This document shows, in pieces, positions 1 to 8,733 of a DNA stretch of 64,000 nucleotides. The notes beneath the pieces are model-generated. The model worked only from the letters and a program-made list of their open reading frames with translations. It made no database searches and was not told the origin of the DNA. The position numbers and the translations under genes are program-made. This DNA is from Deltaproteobacteria bacterium (GTDB lineage: Bacteria > Desulfobacterota > Syntrophobacteria > Syntrophobacterales > Syntrophobacteraceae). Position 1 is the stretch's first letter. Each line of letters opens with the position of its first letter. The DNA is taken from NCBI GenBank assembly GCA_012517315.1, contig JAAYVE010000021.1, positions 62,001 to 126,000 of the forward strand, written 5' to 3'.

Positions 1-216
1 TGCCGTTTCATTGCGGAGAATTGACTGTTCCGTGCGGCCTTTGGGGACCGACACGGCAACGCCTCTTCGCCCATCCGGATATAACGATTTCGATCATCAC
101 CGATGTCGATTCTATTCTCATGCCCTGGCAGGTGAGGGATTCCTCTCTTTCCAGGGCGCCTATCCCGCCCGAGTTTTCCCATAAGGGAATGAGGGCATGG
201 AAGGCTCCGTCCCGCC

Positions 217-3200
217 GTGATTCGCATTGTCCATTGTAAAATTAAGGGAAGGGCGAGATACAAGATCCCCGATCTCTATCGCAGCAGGCCCCTGAAGGAA
301 TACCTGGAAAGCCGCCTTTCCGCCAACGGGGACGTGCTCTCGGTGTTTGCGAGCGATCTCACGGGGAACGTGTTGCTCCTTTTCAACTCGGGCAATTCGT
401 GGCAATCCATGGGGAAAGTCCTGACGGATCTCATGGAGGAATACCATTCGAGGTCTGCCGCTGCGTCGGGTGGGGTGAAGTGCGGGCTCCATTCCCTTCC
501 GGCTCAAGAAACCGGGGAAGCGCAGTCGAGGGAGTCCAAAGGGGAGTTGAAGCTTTCCCTCGGGAAGATGTCGAAATCGCTCCTTTCCCTCGTGGGACGA
601 GAGGAGCAGCCCGCCCATTCATGGCATGCCATGACAGCCGAGGCGGTTCTCTCCGCGTGCCGGTCACGGTGGAAAGAGGGTTTGTCCCAGGAGGAAGCTC
701 GTGCCGGCCTCCTGAAATACGGCGCCAACGCCCTTCCTGAACCTGCCGTTCGCTCGAGGCTCGGCATGTTTGTGGGGCAGTTCCTGTCCCTCCCTGTGGC
801 CCTCCTGGGGGCTGCGGCGGCGATTTCCATCGCTACGGGAGGCATTGCCGATGCCCTGGTGATCCTGGGCGTGGTGGGCATCAACGCGGCCATCGGTTTT
901 GTCACCGAAAGCGAAGCGGAGCGCACCATCGCCTCCCTCAAGCACCTCGTGAAGCCCAACGCCCACGTGATCCGGGAGCGGGTCACGCGGGAGATTCCCG
1001 TGGAAGAGGTGGTGCCGGGGGACCTCGTCGTGCTGCGTCCGGGAACGTATGTGCCTGCGGACGCCCGTGTGGTGGAAGCCTACAATCTCAGTGTGGACGA
1101 GTCGGCCCTCACGGGGGAGAGCCTCCCCGTGCACAAGAGTTGTGAGGCCCTGGCCGGGGAGGACCTCCCCCTCGCGGACCGGGTGAACATGGTCTTCATG
1201 GGGACGCTCGTGACAGGGGGGCAGGGGGTTGCCGTCGTAGTGGCAACGGGCGGGCATGCGGAAATGGGGCGGCTCCAGAGGCTCGTCGGCGAGGCTTCGG
1301 CTCCGGAAACCCCGATGGAGAGGCAGTTGGAGCAGATGGGCAATCAACTGGTCCTCATCAGTGGGGGGGTCTGCGCTGTCGTGTTTTGCATCGGGTTCCT
1401 GAGGGGCTACGGTCTGCTGCAGATGCTCCAGAGTTCCATTTCCCTGGCTGTGGCGGCTGTTCCCGAAGGGCTTCCCACCATCGCCACGATGACCCTCGCC
1501 CTGGGCATCCGTAAGATGCGCCGCCACCAGGTGCTCATTCGCAAGCTGGATGCGGTGGAGACCCTGGGGGCCCTCCAGACCATCTGCTTTGACAAGACGG
1601 GGACGGTCACCGAAAACCGCATGTCCGTGCGCAGGGTGTACGCAGGGATGCGGCACGTGACGGTTGTGGACGGAACCTTTCGATGCGATTCCGGCCCGCT
1701 GGATCTGCATAATTTTGAGGACCTGCGGCAACTTCTGAAGGTGTGCGTCCTATGCAGTGAAACCCACATCATTCGCAAAAACGAAACATACAAGTTGAAG
1801 GGCACTTCCACGGAAAACGCCCTCGTTTGGATGAGTCTCTGTTCCGGGTTGGACGTCGTGGGGCTGCGGCGTGCGCATCCGTTGATCAAAACGCGGCACA
1901 GAACGGAGGACCGCCATTTCATGGCGACCCTCCACCGGATGGAGGACGGCAGGAGGCTCATGGCCGTCAAGGGGAGCCCCCTGGAGGTCCTGGCCATGTG
2001 CAACCGGCACCTTCGGGACGGGGAAGAGCTTCCCCTGATGGATGCCGACCGGGAAAACGTGGAGATCGTCAACGAACGGATGGCGGGTGAGGTCTTGAGG
2101 GTCCTCGGGTTTGCCTTTGCCGTGGTGGAGGACGGCGAGGCGTTCGAGAACCATGAAGGTCTCACCTGGCTTGGTCTCGCCGGTATGGCGGACCCCGTCC
2201 GTCCGGGAGTTAAGGAACTCATTCCGCGGTTTCACGAGGCGGGCATCGAAACCATCATGATCACGGGGGACCAGACGTCCACGGCCTACGCCATCGGGAA
2301 GGAGCTCAATCTGAGCGGGGATGAACCCATCGAGATCCTGGATTCCTCCCATCTTACCGCAATGGACGCCGACGCTCTTCGGGCCCTTTCGGAACGGGTC
2401 CATGTGTTTTCCAGGGTGAGCCCGGCCAACAAGCTCCAGATCGTGCAGGCGATCCAGAACTCGGGCCGCATTGTGGCCATGACGGGAGACGGCATCAACG
2501 ACGGGCCGGCTCTCAAGGCGGCAGACATCGGGGTGGCCCTGGGGGAGTCGGGAACGGACATCGCCAGGGAAGTGGCCGACGTGGTGCTGGAAAAAGACGA
2601 TCTTGAGACCATGATCGTCGCCGTGAGCCATGGGAGGACGATCCATCGAAACATCCGGAAGTCCCTCCACTTTCTCCTGTCCACCAATTTCAGCGAGATC
2701 ATGGTCATGTTCCTGGCCACGTCGGTAGGGTTGGGACACCCCTTGACCGCCATCCATCTCCTGTGGATCAATCTGATGTCCGACGTCTTTCCGGGACTGG
2801 CCCTGGCGTTGGAGCCCCCGGAACCCGACGTCATGAAGCATCCGCCGAGAGACCCCCATGAACCTATGGTCAAGCCGTCCGATTTCAAACGCATCACTTT
2901 CGAAGCGGCGACCATCAGCGGGGGGGCCATGACGGCCTACGCTTACGGGGTTGCCCGTTACGGGGTGGGGATGCAGTCGAGCACACTGGTGTTTCAAAGC
3001 CTGACCTTGGGCCAGTTGCTTCACGCCATCAGTTGCCGGTCCGAAAGTCACAGCGTTTTCAGCAGGGATCGTTTGCCCGCGAACCATTATCTGACCCTGG
3101 CCCTGGGGGGGTCTCTCGCCCTACAGATGGCAACCATGGTCGTTCCGGGAATGCGGAGCCTCCTCGGAGTTGCTCCGCTGGGGATCACCGACCTGCCGAT

Positions 3201-3282
3201 CATCGCCGGAGCCGCTGTTCTGCCTCTTCTCATCAACGAGGGGACCAAGAATCTCCCACAAGGTGAACACCATGAAAAGTGA
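217..3282 (+). CDS. P-type cation-transporting ATPase (P2-like) with N-terminal HMA-like domain
   Basis: Membrane pump of about 1021 residues that probably moves a cation at the expense of ATP. The N-terminus (about residues 1-75) looks like a degenerate HMA-type ferredoxin fold with a GRARYK signature and no CxxC metal site. A cation-ATPase N domain follows, then the actuator TGES near 299, a PEGLP transmembrane motif near 416 (typical of P2 pumps rather than CPx heavy-metal pumps), the phosphorylation site DKTGT near 459 and GDGIND near 757. The C-terminus is a hydrophobic multi-helix block. A GTG start is chosen because it begins the HMA-like fold; no strong ribosome site precedes it. The next gene overlaps its end by 11 bases. 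Cation unknown. Confidence 0.9.
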   Translation: MIRIVHCKIKGRARYKIPDLYRSRPLKEYLESRLSANGDVLSVFASDLTGNVLLLFNSGNSWQSMGKVLTDLMEEYHSRSAAASGGVKCGLHSLPAQETGEAQSRESKGELKLSLGKMSKSLLSLVGREEQPAHSWHAMTAEAVLSACRSRWKEGLSQEEARAGLLKYGANALPEPAVRSRLGMFVGQFLSLPVALLGAAAAISIATGGIADALVILGVVGINAAIGFVTESEAERTIASLKHLVKPNAHVIRERVTREIPVEEVVPGDLVVLRPGTYVPADARVVEAYNLSVDESALTGESLPVHKSCEALAGEDLPLADRVNMVFMGTLVTGGQGVAVVVATGGHAEMGRLQRLVGEASAPETPMERQLEQMGNQLVLISGGVCAVVFCIGFLRGYGLLQMLQSSISLAVAAVPEGLPTIATMTLALGIRKMRRHQVLIRKLDAVETLGALQTICFDKTGTVTENRMSVRRVYAGMRHVTVVDGTFRCDSGPLDLHNFEDLRQLLKVCVLCSETHIIRKNETYKLKGTSTENALVWMSLCSGLDVVGLRRAHPLIKTRHRTEDRHFMATLHRMEDGRRLMAVKGSPLEVLAMCNRHLRDGEELPLMDADRENVEIVNERMAGEVLRVLGFAFAVVEDGEAFENHEGLTWLGLAGMADPVRPGVKELIPRFHEAGIETIMITGDQTSTAYAIGKELNLSGDEPIEILDSSHLTAMDADALRALSERVHVFSRVSPANKLQIVQAIQNSGRIVAMTGDGINDGPALKAADIGVALGESGTDIAREVADVVLEKDDLETMIVAVSHGRTIHRNIRKSLHFLLSTNFSEIMVMFLATSVGLGHPLTAIHLLWINLMSDVFPGLALALEPPEPDVMKHPPRDPHEPMVKPSDFKRITFEAATISGGAMTAYAYGVARYGVGMQSSTLVFQSLTLGQLLHAISCRSESHSVFSRDRLPANHYLTLALGGSLALQMATMVVPGMRSLLGVAPLGITDLPIIAGAAVLPLLINEGTKNLPQGEHHEK

Positions 3283-4507
3283 TTTCATTTTCACGTCGGA
3301 ATCGGTGACGAGGGGGCATCCGGACAAACTGTGCGATCAAGTCAGTGACGCCATCGTGGATCATTTTCTCGAGCAGGACCCGTATTCCAGGGTGATCGCC
3401 GAGTGCGCCGTCTCCACGTCCATTCTGTTCATCGCCGCCCGATTCGCTTCCGATGCGGTAGTGGATTTCCCCAACGTGGCCCGTCGGGTCATCAGCTCCA
3501 TCGGTTACACTCAAGGGGACTTCAATGCCAAGACCTGCAGCATCCTCACGAGTCTGAAGGAAATGCCCGTCGACGAGCACTGCTGTTTTGACGAGATGAA
3601 GCTGGACGAAGAGGGGATCGAGCACATTCCGGCCAAGGACCAAGTGAACGTGTTCGGCTTTGCCTGCAACCAGACGCCGATTTTCATGCCACTGCCCATA
3701 TGGCTGGCTCACAAACTCGCAAGGCAAGTGGGAACGGTGAGAAAGCAGAAAATTCTGCCTTATCTTGCACCGGAGGCAAAGACGAACGTGGGCATCGAGT
3801 ACCGGAGCCGTCGTCCCTATCGCATCCACAGCATCACCATTACGGCGAGCCAGCACCAAGAAGGAAAACCTGACGTGAAACGGTTGAGAGAAGACCTCAT
3901 GGGGACCGTTGTGCAGGAGGCCTTCAACGATGAACCGATCAAACCGGACAAGAACACGGAGATTTTTATCAACCCGGAAGGGCCCTTCCTCCACGGGGGC
4001 CCTTCGGTGCACTCGGGTCTTACCGGCCGAAAGAACGCCATCGACACCTACGGGGAATACTCCCGCCACAGCGGTGCGGCTCTCAGCGGAAAAGATCCCC
4101 TGCGCATCGACCGCATCGGTGTCTACGCAGCCCGCTACGCGGCGAAAAACATCGTCGCCGCGGAACTCGCCGATCAGTGTGAGGTCCAACTGAGCTATTC
4201 CATCGCCCGTTCGGGGCCGGCGAGTGTGCAGGTGGAAACCTTCGGCACGGGGAAGCTGCCGGACGAAGACTTGGCCGTCCTCCTGGAAATCCATTTCGAT
4301 TTCAGGCTTGCGGCGGTCATGAAGAATTTCCAACTCCGCCACCTGCCATCCAAATTCAAAGGGGGCTTCTACCAGAAACTGGCCACCTACGGCCAGGTAG
4401 GGCGGGTGGACATGGACCTTCCGTGGGAAAAGACGGATCGGGTGGAGCTGTTGAAGGACGCCGTTGCGTCACGGGTGAAGAAGAGAAGGAGGGAAACGCG
4501 CCCGTGA
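3272..4507 (+). CDS. metK: divergent S-adenosylmethionine synthetase (MetK-like)
   Basis: The protein of 411 residues aligns along its whole length with methionine adenosyltransferases, which make S-adenosylmethionine from methionine and ATP. HPDK (16-19), GLTGRK (249-254), SGKDP (272-276) and a C-terminal PWEKTD are kept. Aligned by eye to the E. coli enzyme, pocket positions differ: the GEIT loop glutamate is Arg57, the GGPxGD aspartate is His247, and a lysine near 278 is arginine. The usual GDQG reads KDQV. It may be a specialised paralogue or have altered activity. The ATG lies inside the 3' end of the upstream ATPase gene, implying translational coupling. Confidence 0.82.
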   Translation: MKSDFIFTSESVTRGHPDKLCDQVSDAIVDHFLEQDPYSRVIAECAVSTSILFIAARFASDAVVDFPNVARRVISSIGYTQGDFNAKTCSILTSLKEMPVDEHCCFDEMKLDEEGIEHIPAKDQVNVFGFACNQTPIFMPLPIWLAHKLARQVGTVRKQKILPYLAPEAKTNVGIEYRSRRPYRIHSITITASQHQEGKPDVKRLREDLMGTVVQEAFNDEPIKPDKNTEIFINPEGPFLHGGPSVHSGLTGRKNAIDTYGEYSRHSGAALSGKDPLRIDRIGVYAARYAAKNIVAAELADQCEVQLSYSIARSGPASVQVETFGTGKLPDEDLAVLLEIHFDFRLAAVMKNFQLRHLPSKFKGGFYQKLATYGQVGRVDMDLPWEKTDRVELLKDAVASRVKKRRRETRP

Positions 4508-4513
4508 GTAGCC

Positions 4514-4534
4514 GGGCACGCGGCTTTCGTGCCC
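4514..4534. terminator. hairpin between convergent genes
   Basis: A 7-bp perfect stem (GGGCACG/CGTGCCC) with a 7-base loop lies just after the MetK-like stop and before the end of the convergent small membrane-protein gene. No T-run follows, so it is only a possible terminator. Confidence 0.4.
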
Positions 4535-4596
4535 TCCTCGAGTCAGCGGCATTGCCCCTGTGAATGAAGGGGACCCATGCATCCACAGGGGGGCGG

Positions 4597-4845
4597 TCAA
4601 TGGATGGAAGCGGAGGGTTCCGACTTGACCTCGGCCACCATGTCCTCAACGCCGTCCTTTGCTTCACAGGCAACCTGTCTTGCTTTCGTGCAGGCCACCA
4701 TGCCCCCTTTGATCACTGCCTTGACCAACGGTCTCAGGGCACTGCCCACGAAGGGGATGAGCACGGGGACGAGCACCACTGCGCTGATTCCCACCAGCAG
4801 CCCTTTGCCCCATCCCATTTTGGCCACATCATCCAAGAGACCCAT
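4597..4845 (-). CDS. small membrane protein, DUF5132-like
   Basis: The protein has 82 residues, with a hydrophobic helix at about residues 15-38, then a short region rich in Leu, Val, Lys and Gly and an acidic/polar tail containing two cysteines. The pattern of one helix followed by LRPLVKAVIKGG resembles the DUF5132 family, known to me only as a protein of unknown function. The ATG is favoured by a perfect AGGAGG seven bases upstream (4853-4858, complement). It lies between two P-type ATPase genes on the opposite strand, so it could be an accessory or regulator of these pumps, which is inference. Confidence 0.7.
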   Translation of the reverse strand: MGLLDDVAKMGWGKGLLVGISAVVLVPVLIPFVGSALRPLVKAVIKGGMVACTKARQVACEAKDGVEDMVAEVKSEPSASIH

Positions 4846-5111
4846 GATCACACCTCCTCTGAAATGGCAGGGAACTTCGAAAAATCCTCCTTCCGGTGAC
4901 TTCCCCGGCGAGACCCCGGTTCGAGGACTTCATGCGTTTCCCAGGGATCCCGTGCAATGGCGGAGCGCTTCAAAGGCATTCGTCTTCGTGCTGCACATCC
5001 AGCCAAAACGTTGCTCATCGTCAATCGGCGGGCTTTGGGCTTGGACCGAAATCGAGCCATGTGGGGAACCCGGGACGGAGAGGGGCAGTTGGGGAAGGGG
5101 ACGCCGGAAAG

Positions 5112-7340
5112 ATGAGAAAAATGAGTTGCGGGGACAAGGGTGATTTCCTGGAAGTGAAGCATTCCATTCCGGGTCGAATCCGGGTGAGAGTCTCACCCCG
5201 GGGGGTGATCCGTTCCTGTCGGCAGGAACTGGCGGAGCGGCTGGTGCGCCAGGATGGGGTCACGAGCCATGAAGTGCGGGAAATGACGGGAACGGTCATC
5301 GTCCATCACGATCCCGGGCGAGTAGAGGTGTCGCAACTCTTGGAGCTTCTCGTGGATGGACTCCGGATCTGTGGCAAGGAACATAGAACCGTGCCCCCCC
5401 AGCAGGTCAACCCTCTGGAACCTCTTTTGCGGAGTCGGGTGAAGGGGGCTTTTGGCGGCCTCGCCGTGGGGGGGCTATGGAATCTGATCGGCTTGACGGG
5501 CTTCCTCTTGTTCAGCCTCGCCCGGAGGTTCTGGTTCCGAAGTCCTTTGGCCGAAAACGCCGGTTCGGTGACGGGTATACTTGCAGGAGGCCTCACCGTC
5601 TCTTTGGCATTAAAAACTTGGGTGGGCCGGAAGGAGGGAAAGAGATGGGGACTTCTTCCGTTCCTCACCCTTGCCTGCGGCCTGGCGGTGTTCCTGGGTG
5701 AGGCGCTGACGGCGCTGGAAATCCTATGGGTCCTCTCTCTTGGGGGGGTCCTGGAAGGGTTCATCGCGGAGAGATCCCGTCGAACCATCTCCGAGGCTTT
5801 GGGATCGCGTGCGGAGAGCGCTTACTTGGTCATGGATGGGACGGAAGTGGAAGTTCCCGTTTCCCGATTGCAGGTGGGGGACTTGGTCTGGGTGGCAAGC
5901 GGGGCGTACATCCCTGTGGACGGCATGGTCGAGGAGGGAGAGGCTCTCGTGGATGAATCGCAGATCTCAGGGCGGGCCATGCCGGAACTCCGGCGAGCCG
6001 CAGCCCCCGTTTTTTCGGGTACCCGGGTGGTGGAAGGCTTCCTTTACATTCGCGCCGAGAGGGTGGGCTCGGACACCTACCTGTCCCGAACACTGCAGCT
6101 TGTGGAGGACTCCCTCGCCCGCAGGGCGGACGTCGAGAAAAGGGCCGACCTTCTGGCGGCGCGACTGACGCGGATGGGAATTCTGGCGACAGTCGTCACC
6201 CTTGTGGTGACCCGAAGCCTCCAGCGGGCTTTGAGCGTCGCCCTGGTCATGTCCTGTCCCTGCGCGACGGTGCTCGCCACCTCCACGGCGCTGGCGGCGG
6301 CAATCGCCAACGCCGCCCGAAGAGGCATCATCATCAAGGGAGGCATGTCCCTGGAGCGGCTCAGCGAGATCGATACGGTCTGTTTCGACAAGACGGGAAC
6401 GCTCACTTCCGATGTGCCGGAAATCGTGGAGGTGGTTCCAAGGGCTCCCTGGATGGATGAAGGGAAAATTATGGAGTTGGCCGCTTGGGCGGAACAGAAG
6501 AGCAACCACCCTCTTGCCAAGGGGGTCATGAAGGAAGCAGGACGCCGTGGAATCCGGCCGGCTCCGTTGGAGGAACTCGAATCTTTCATAGGGCGGGGGG
6601 TCGCCGTGCGCCGGGGTGGGGAAGAAGTGCTGGTGGGAAATCGCGCCTTGCTGGAGGAGCGGGGAATCGGCACGGGGTATTTCAAGAAGCGCAGGGAGGT
6701 CCACAGCGGGGCGGGAAGGACCGTGATCTACGTTGCCAAAAACCGCCGACTGCAAGGAATGGTCGTCATGGAGAACCGCGTGAGACCTGGGGCGGAAGAG
6801 CTGGTGGGGAGGCTCCGCGAATCGGGTGTCGCGCGGATGGAAATCATGAGCGGTGATTCGGAACAGGTGGTTGAGGTCCTTGGGGAGTCGCTGGGCTTGG
6901 ATGCCTTTCAAGGAGACCTTCTGCCGGAGGAGAAGGCCGCCCATGTGCGTCGACTGGAATCGTCGGGCAGGCGGGTTCTCATGGTGGGAGACGGAGTCAA
7001 TGACGCCCTGGCCCTGGCCGAGGCCACCGCGGGAGTCGCCATGGGAGTCGGCGGCGCCGAGGTGGCCCTCATCGCGGCGGACATTTGCCTCCTCACGAGC
7101 GACCTCCTGGACCTTGCCTACGCCCGGGACCTGAGCCGGAGATGCCTTCAGGTGATCGAGCAGAATTTCTGGTTGGCTGTCGCGACGGATCTCGTGGGTG
7201 GGACGATGGCGGCCCTGGGTCGATTACCTCCCTTTTTGGGAGGGATCGTCCACGTGGCTCACTCTCTTCTCATCGGATGGAATTCGGGACGACTCGTGAA
7301 CTGGGATCCTTCCGTGCGTGCCAACGTGAAGAAAGGGTGA
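5112..7340 (+). CDS. heavy-metal-type (P1B) P-type ATPase with HMA-like N-terminus
   Basis: Metal-transporting ATPase of 742 residues. Residues about 10-85 form an HMA-like domain with an IPGRIRVRV signature and no CxxC. Core motifs are in order: actuator DESQISG, membrane CPC (SCPCA near 381), DKTGT near 426, the HP dipeptide of P1B pumps near 466, and GDGVND near 626. It is shorter than many P1B pumps and likely has few N-terminal helices. The ATG at 5112 gives a sensible HMA domain; the frame stays open further upstream but carries no family-like sequence. The substrate cannot be read from the sequence; CtpC-like manganese or zinc pumps are possible relatives. Confidence 0.88.
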   Translation: MRKMSCGDKGDFLEVKHSIPGRIRVRVSPRGVIRSCRQELAERLVRQDGVTSHEVREMTGTVIVHHDPGRVEVSQLLELLVDGLRICGKEHRTVPPQQVNPLEPLLRSRVKGAFGGLAVGGLWNLIGLTGFLLFSLARRFWFRSPLAENAGSVTGILAGGLTVSLALKTWVGRKEGKRWGLLPFLTLACGLAVFLGEALTALEILWVLSLGGVLEGFIAERSRRTISEALGSRAESAYLVMDGTEVEVPVSRLQVGDLVWVASGAYIPVDGMVEEGEALVDESQISGRAMPELRRAAAPVFSGTRVVEGFLYIRAERVGSDTYLSRTLQLVEDSLARRADVEKRADLLAARLTRMGILATVVTLVVTRSLQRALSVALVMSCPCATVLATSTALAAAIANAARRGIIIKGGMSLERLSEIDTVCFDKTGTLTSDVPEIVEVVPRAPWMDEGKIMELAAWAEQKSNHPLAKGVMKEAGRRGIRPAPLEELESFIGRGVAVRRGGEEVLVGNRALLEERGIGTGYFKKRREVHSGAGRTVIYVAKNRRLQGMVVMENRVRPGAEELVGRLRESGVARMEIMSGDSEQVVEVLGESLGLDAFQGDLLPEEKAAHVRRLESSGRRVLMVGDGVNDALALAEATAGVAMGVGGAEVALIAADICLLTSDLLDLAYARDLSRRCLQVIEQNFWLAVATDLVGGTMAALGRLPPFLGGIVHVAHSLLIGWNSGRLVNWDPSVRANVKKG

Positions 7341-7451
7341 GGAGGACAGGGGGTCGGGGACCACCCCGAGGTGCGGAAAATATAGATCTAATTGCTTTGA
7401 TTTATTGTTAAAAAATGATTTCAGATGGGTCTTGCAGTTCCCTTCCCTTCA

Positions 7452-7480
7452 TTGACATGGGCCTCGTCGTCTGTTAATTT
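7452..7480 (+). promoter_or_regulatory. sigma-70-type promoter in the 380-base gap 7341-7720
   Basis: A perfect TTGACA at 7452-7457 is followed after a 17-base spacer by TAATTT at 7475-7480. It lies in an otherwise gene-free, locally AT-rich gap. It would drive the small gene at 7721 with a leader of about 230 bases; I see no recognised riboswitch or strong terminator in that leader. Confidence 0.55.
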
Positions 7481-7720
7481 TGAGGTGCTGAAGGGGAAAA
7501 AAGCCTCCGGCATTGCCTAGGGGGCCTTTCACAGCCTGCAATCACCGAGTGAACCGACTTTATCGCAGCGCGTCTTTCATGCGTGTATTTCCAATGATGT
7601 CAATCTCGTTTCTCTGATCCACATGTGGACCTTTGGGACAGGGAAAGCTCCATCCGACCAAGGCGCCAGGGTTTGATGGCATGGACCGAGACGAACTTGC
7701 ACACGATGGAGAGAATCAGC

Positions 7721-7957
7721 ATGGAGATGGAACTCAGGACAGCCGTTTTCAACATCGGCGACGACAGGATCGTGCATTACCCACTGCCCCCGGACAGGGC
7801 CGTGGTCGCCGCCTATGAGCAATACGAGAAAGGAAACTGGGAAGCGGACCAATACCCCGATCCCAGTGAGCACCCCGCATTCGGGGTTTACAAGCGAGGG
7901 GTCGCCTGTGGGGATTGGATCGCATACACCGAGTCTGCGATGATGTCTTCTGAGTGA
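7721..7957 (+). CDS. small uncharacterised protein
   Basis: A 78-residue soluble acidic protein that I do not recognise. It begins MEMELRTAVF, contains a central region rich in Tyr, Asp and Pro, and ends with a short Cys-Gly-Asp-Trp motif. A GGAGAG seven bases before this ATG supports the start; the frame stays open about 96 bases further 5' but without a ribosome site. It stands alone, convergent with the lipoprotein gene that ends six bases after it. A plausible sigma-70 promoter lies about 240 bases upstream. Confidence 0.6.
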   Translation: MEMELRTAVFNIGDDRIVHYPLPPDRAVVAAYEQYEKGNWEADQYPDPSEHPAFGVYKRGVACGDWIAYTESAMMSSE

Positions 7958-7962
7958 ACGCG

Positions 7963-8571
7963 TCATCGTAAACCGTTTTTTCCCCGCCAAGTCTCCTGCG
8001 GAGATCGTTCTTCGTCCGGAACCCAGGGGTATTTGTCTTTTTTCACAGGGCACCAGAAAAGCCTTCCCGAGTGCCTCCACCCATCGAGAACGATCCCTTC
8101 TTCAAAGGGCCGCCCCTTGGCCGTGACCACCACGCTGCTGTGGTATCTCCAGGCGGTTTCCCGGTGGGCCACGCCCCAGTGGAAATCAAAGCTGCTTTGA
8201 TCCAGCCTCGTGAGATAACCCATGAGGTCCTTGGTCCAATGGAAGCACAATCCCCGTTGCCGCTTTCCCTTATTGACCAGGTGGTTGTGCCACAGGGGCG
8301 GAGTGACCAACTGGTATTCATTGGCCAGGGCCATGGGGACGGCGACGGCCGATTCAGCCACGAGGAGGGCGTCGGTTTCCCGCACCCGGGGGCCGAGGGC
8401 CAGCAGGTCATCCTTGAGGGCCAGTACTCGGCTTCGGGACTCTGCGTCCACCGGATGCAACTGCAAAGTCCCATCGACCTTTTTGTCCACATAGCTGTAA
8501 TGGACGCTTGCGCAGCTCTGGATGAAAAGCGGGGCAATGATCAGGAGAAGAAGTGTCAGCCGTTTATACAT
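7963..8571 (-). CDS. predicted lipoprotein of unknown function
   Basis: A protein of 202 residues beginning with a signal peptide (KR, then a run of Leu and Ile) and a lipobox ending QSCAS, so it should be lipidated at Cys19 and held in a membrane. The rest is soluble with several Trp/His-rich stretches. I recognise no family. The start is the ATG that places the signal peptide at the N-terminus; GGAGG lies only two bases before it. The next gene upstream on the same strand begins 160 bases away. Confidence 0.7.
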   Translation of the reverse strand: MYKRLTLLLLIIAPLFIQSCASVHYSYVDKKVDGTLQLHPVDAESRSRVLALKDDLLALGPRVRETDALLVAESAVAVPMALANEYQLVTPPLWHNHLVNKGKRQRGLCFHWTKDLMGYLTRLDQSSFDFHWGVAHRETAWRYHSSVVVTAKGRPFEEGIVLDGWRHSGRLFWCPVKKDKYPWVPDEERSPQETWRGKNGLR

Positions 8572-8733
8572 GGCCTCCGTCCACCGATCAGAAAAAAAGA
8601 GATGGGCCTTCCCATCCTCCCGCCCCTGGGTCGCGTCGCCGGGAATGCGCCATGGACCTTCCATGCCCCCAATCCCTGAATGGTGGGAGGTGTGAACACA
8701 GAGGGTGGAAGGATACACCCACGAGGGATTGTT

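Noticed and set aside
1-216. A gene or promoter at the left edge
   Set aside because: The short open frames have no family-like sequence and the TTGACT near position 21 lacks a matching -10.
664-3087. Long minus-strand open frames opposite the first ATPase gene
   Set aside because: They mirror the strongly conserved plus-strand ATPase and lack any domain or start signal; typical GC-rich shadows.
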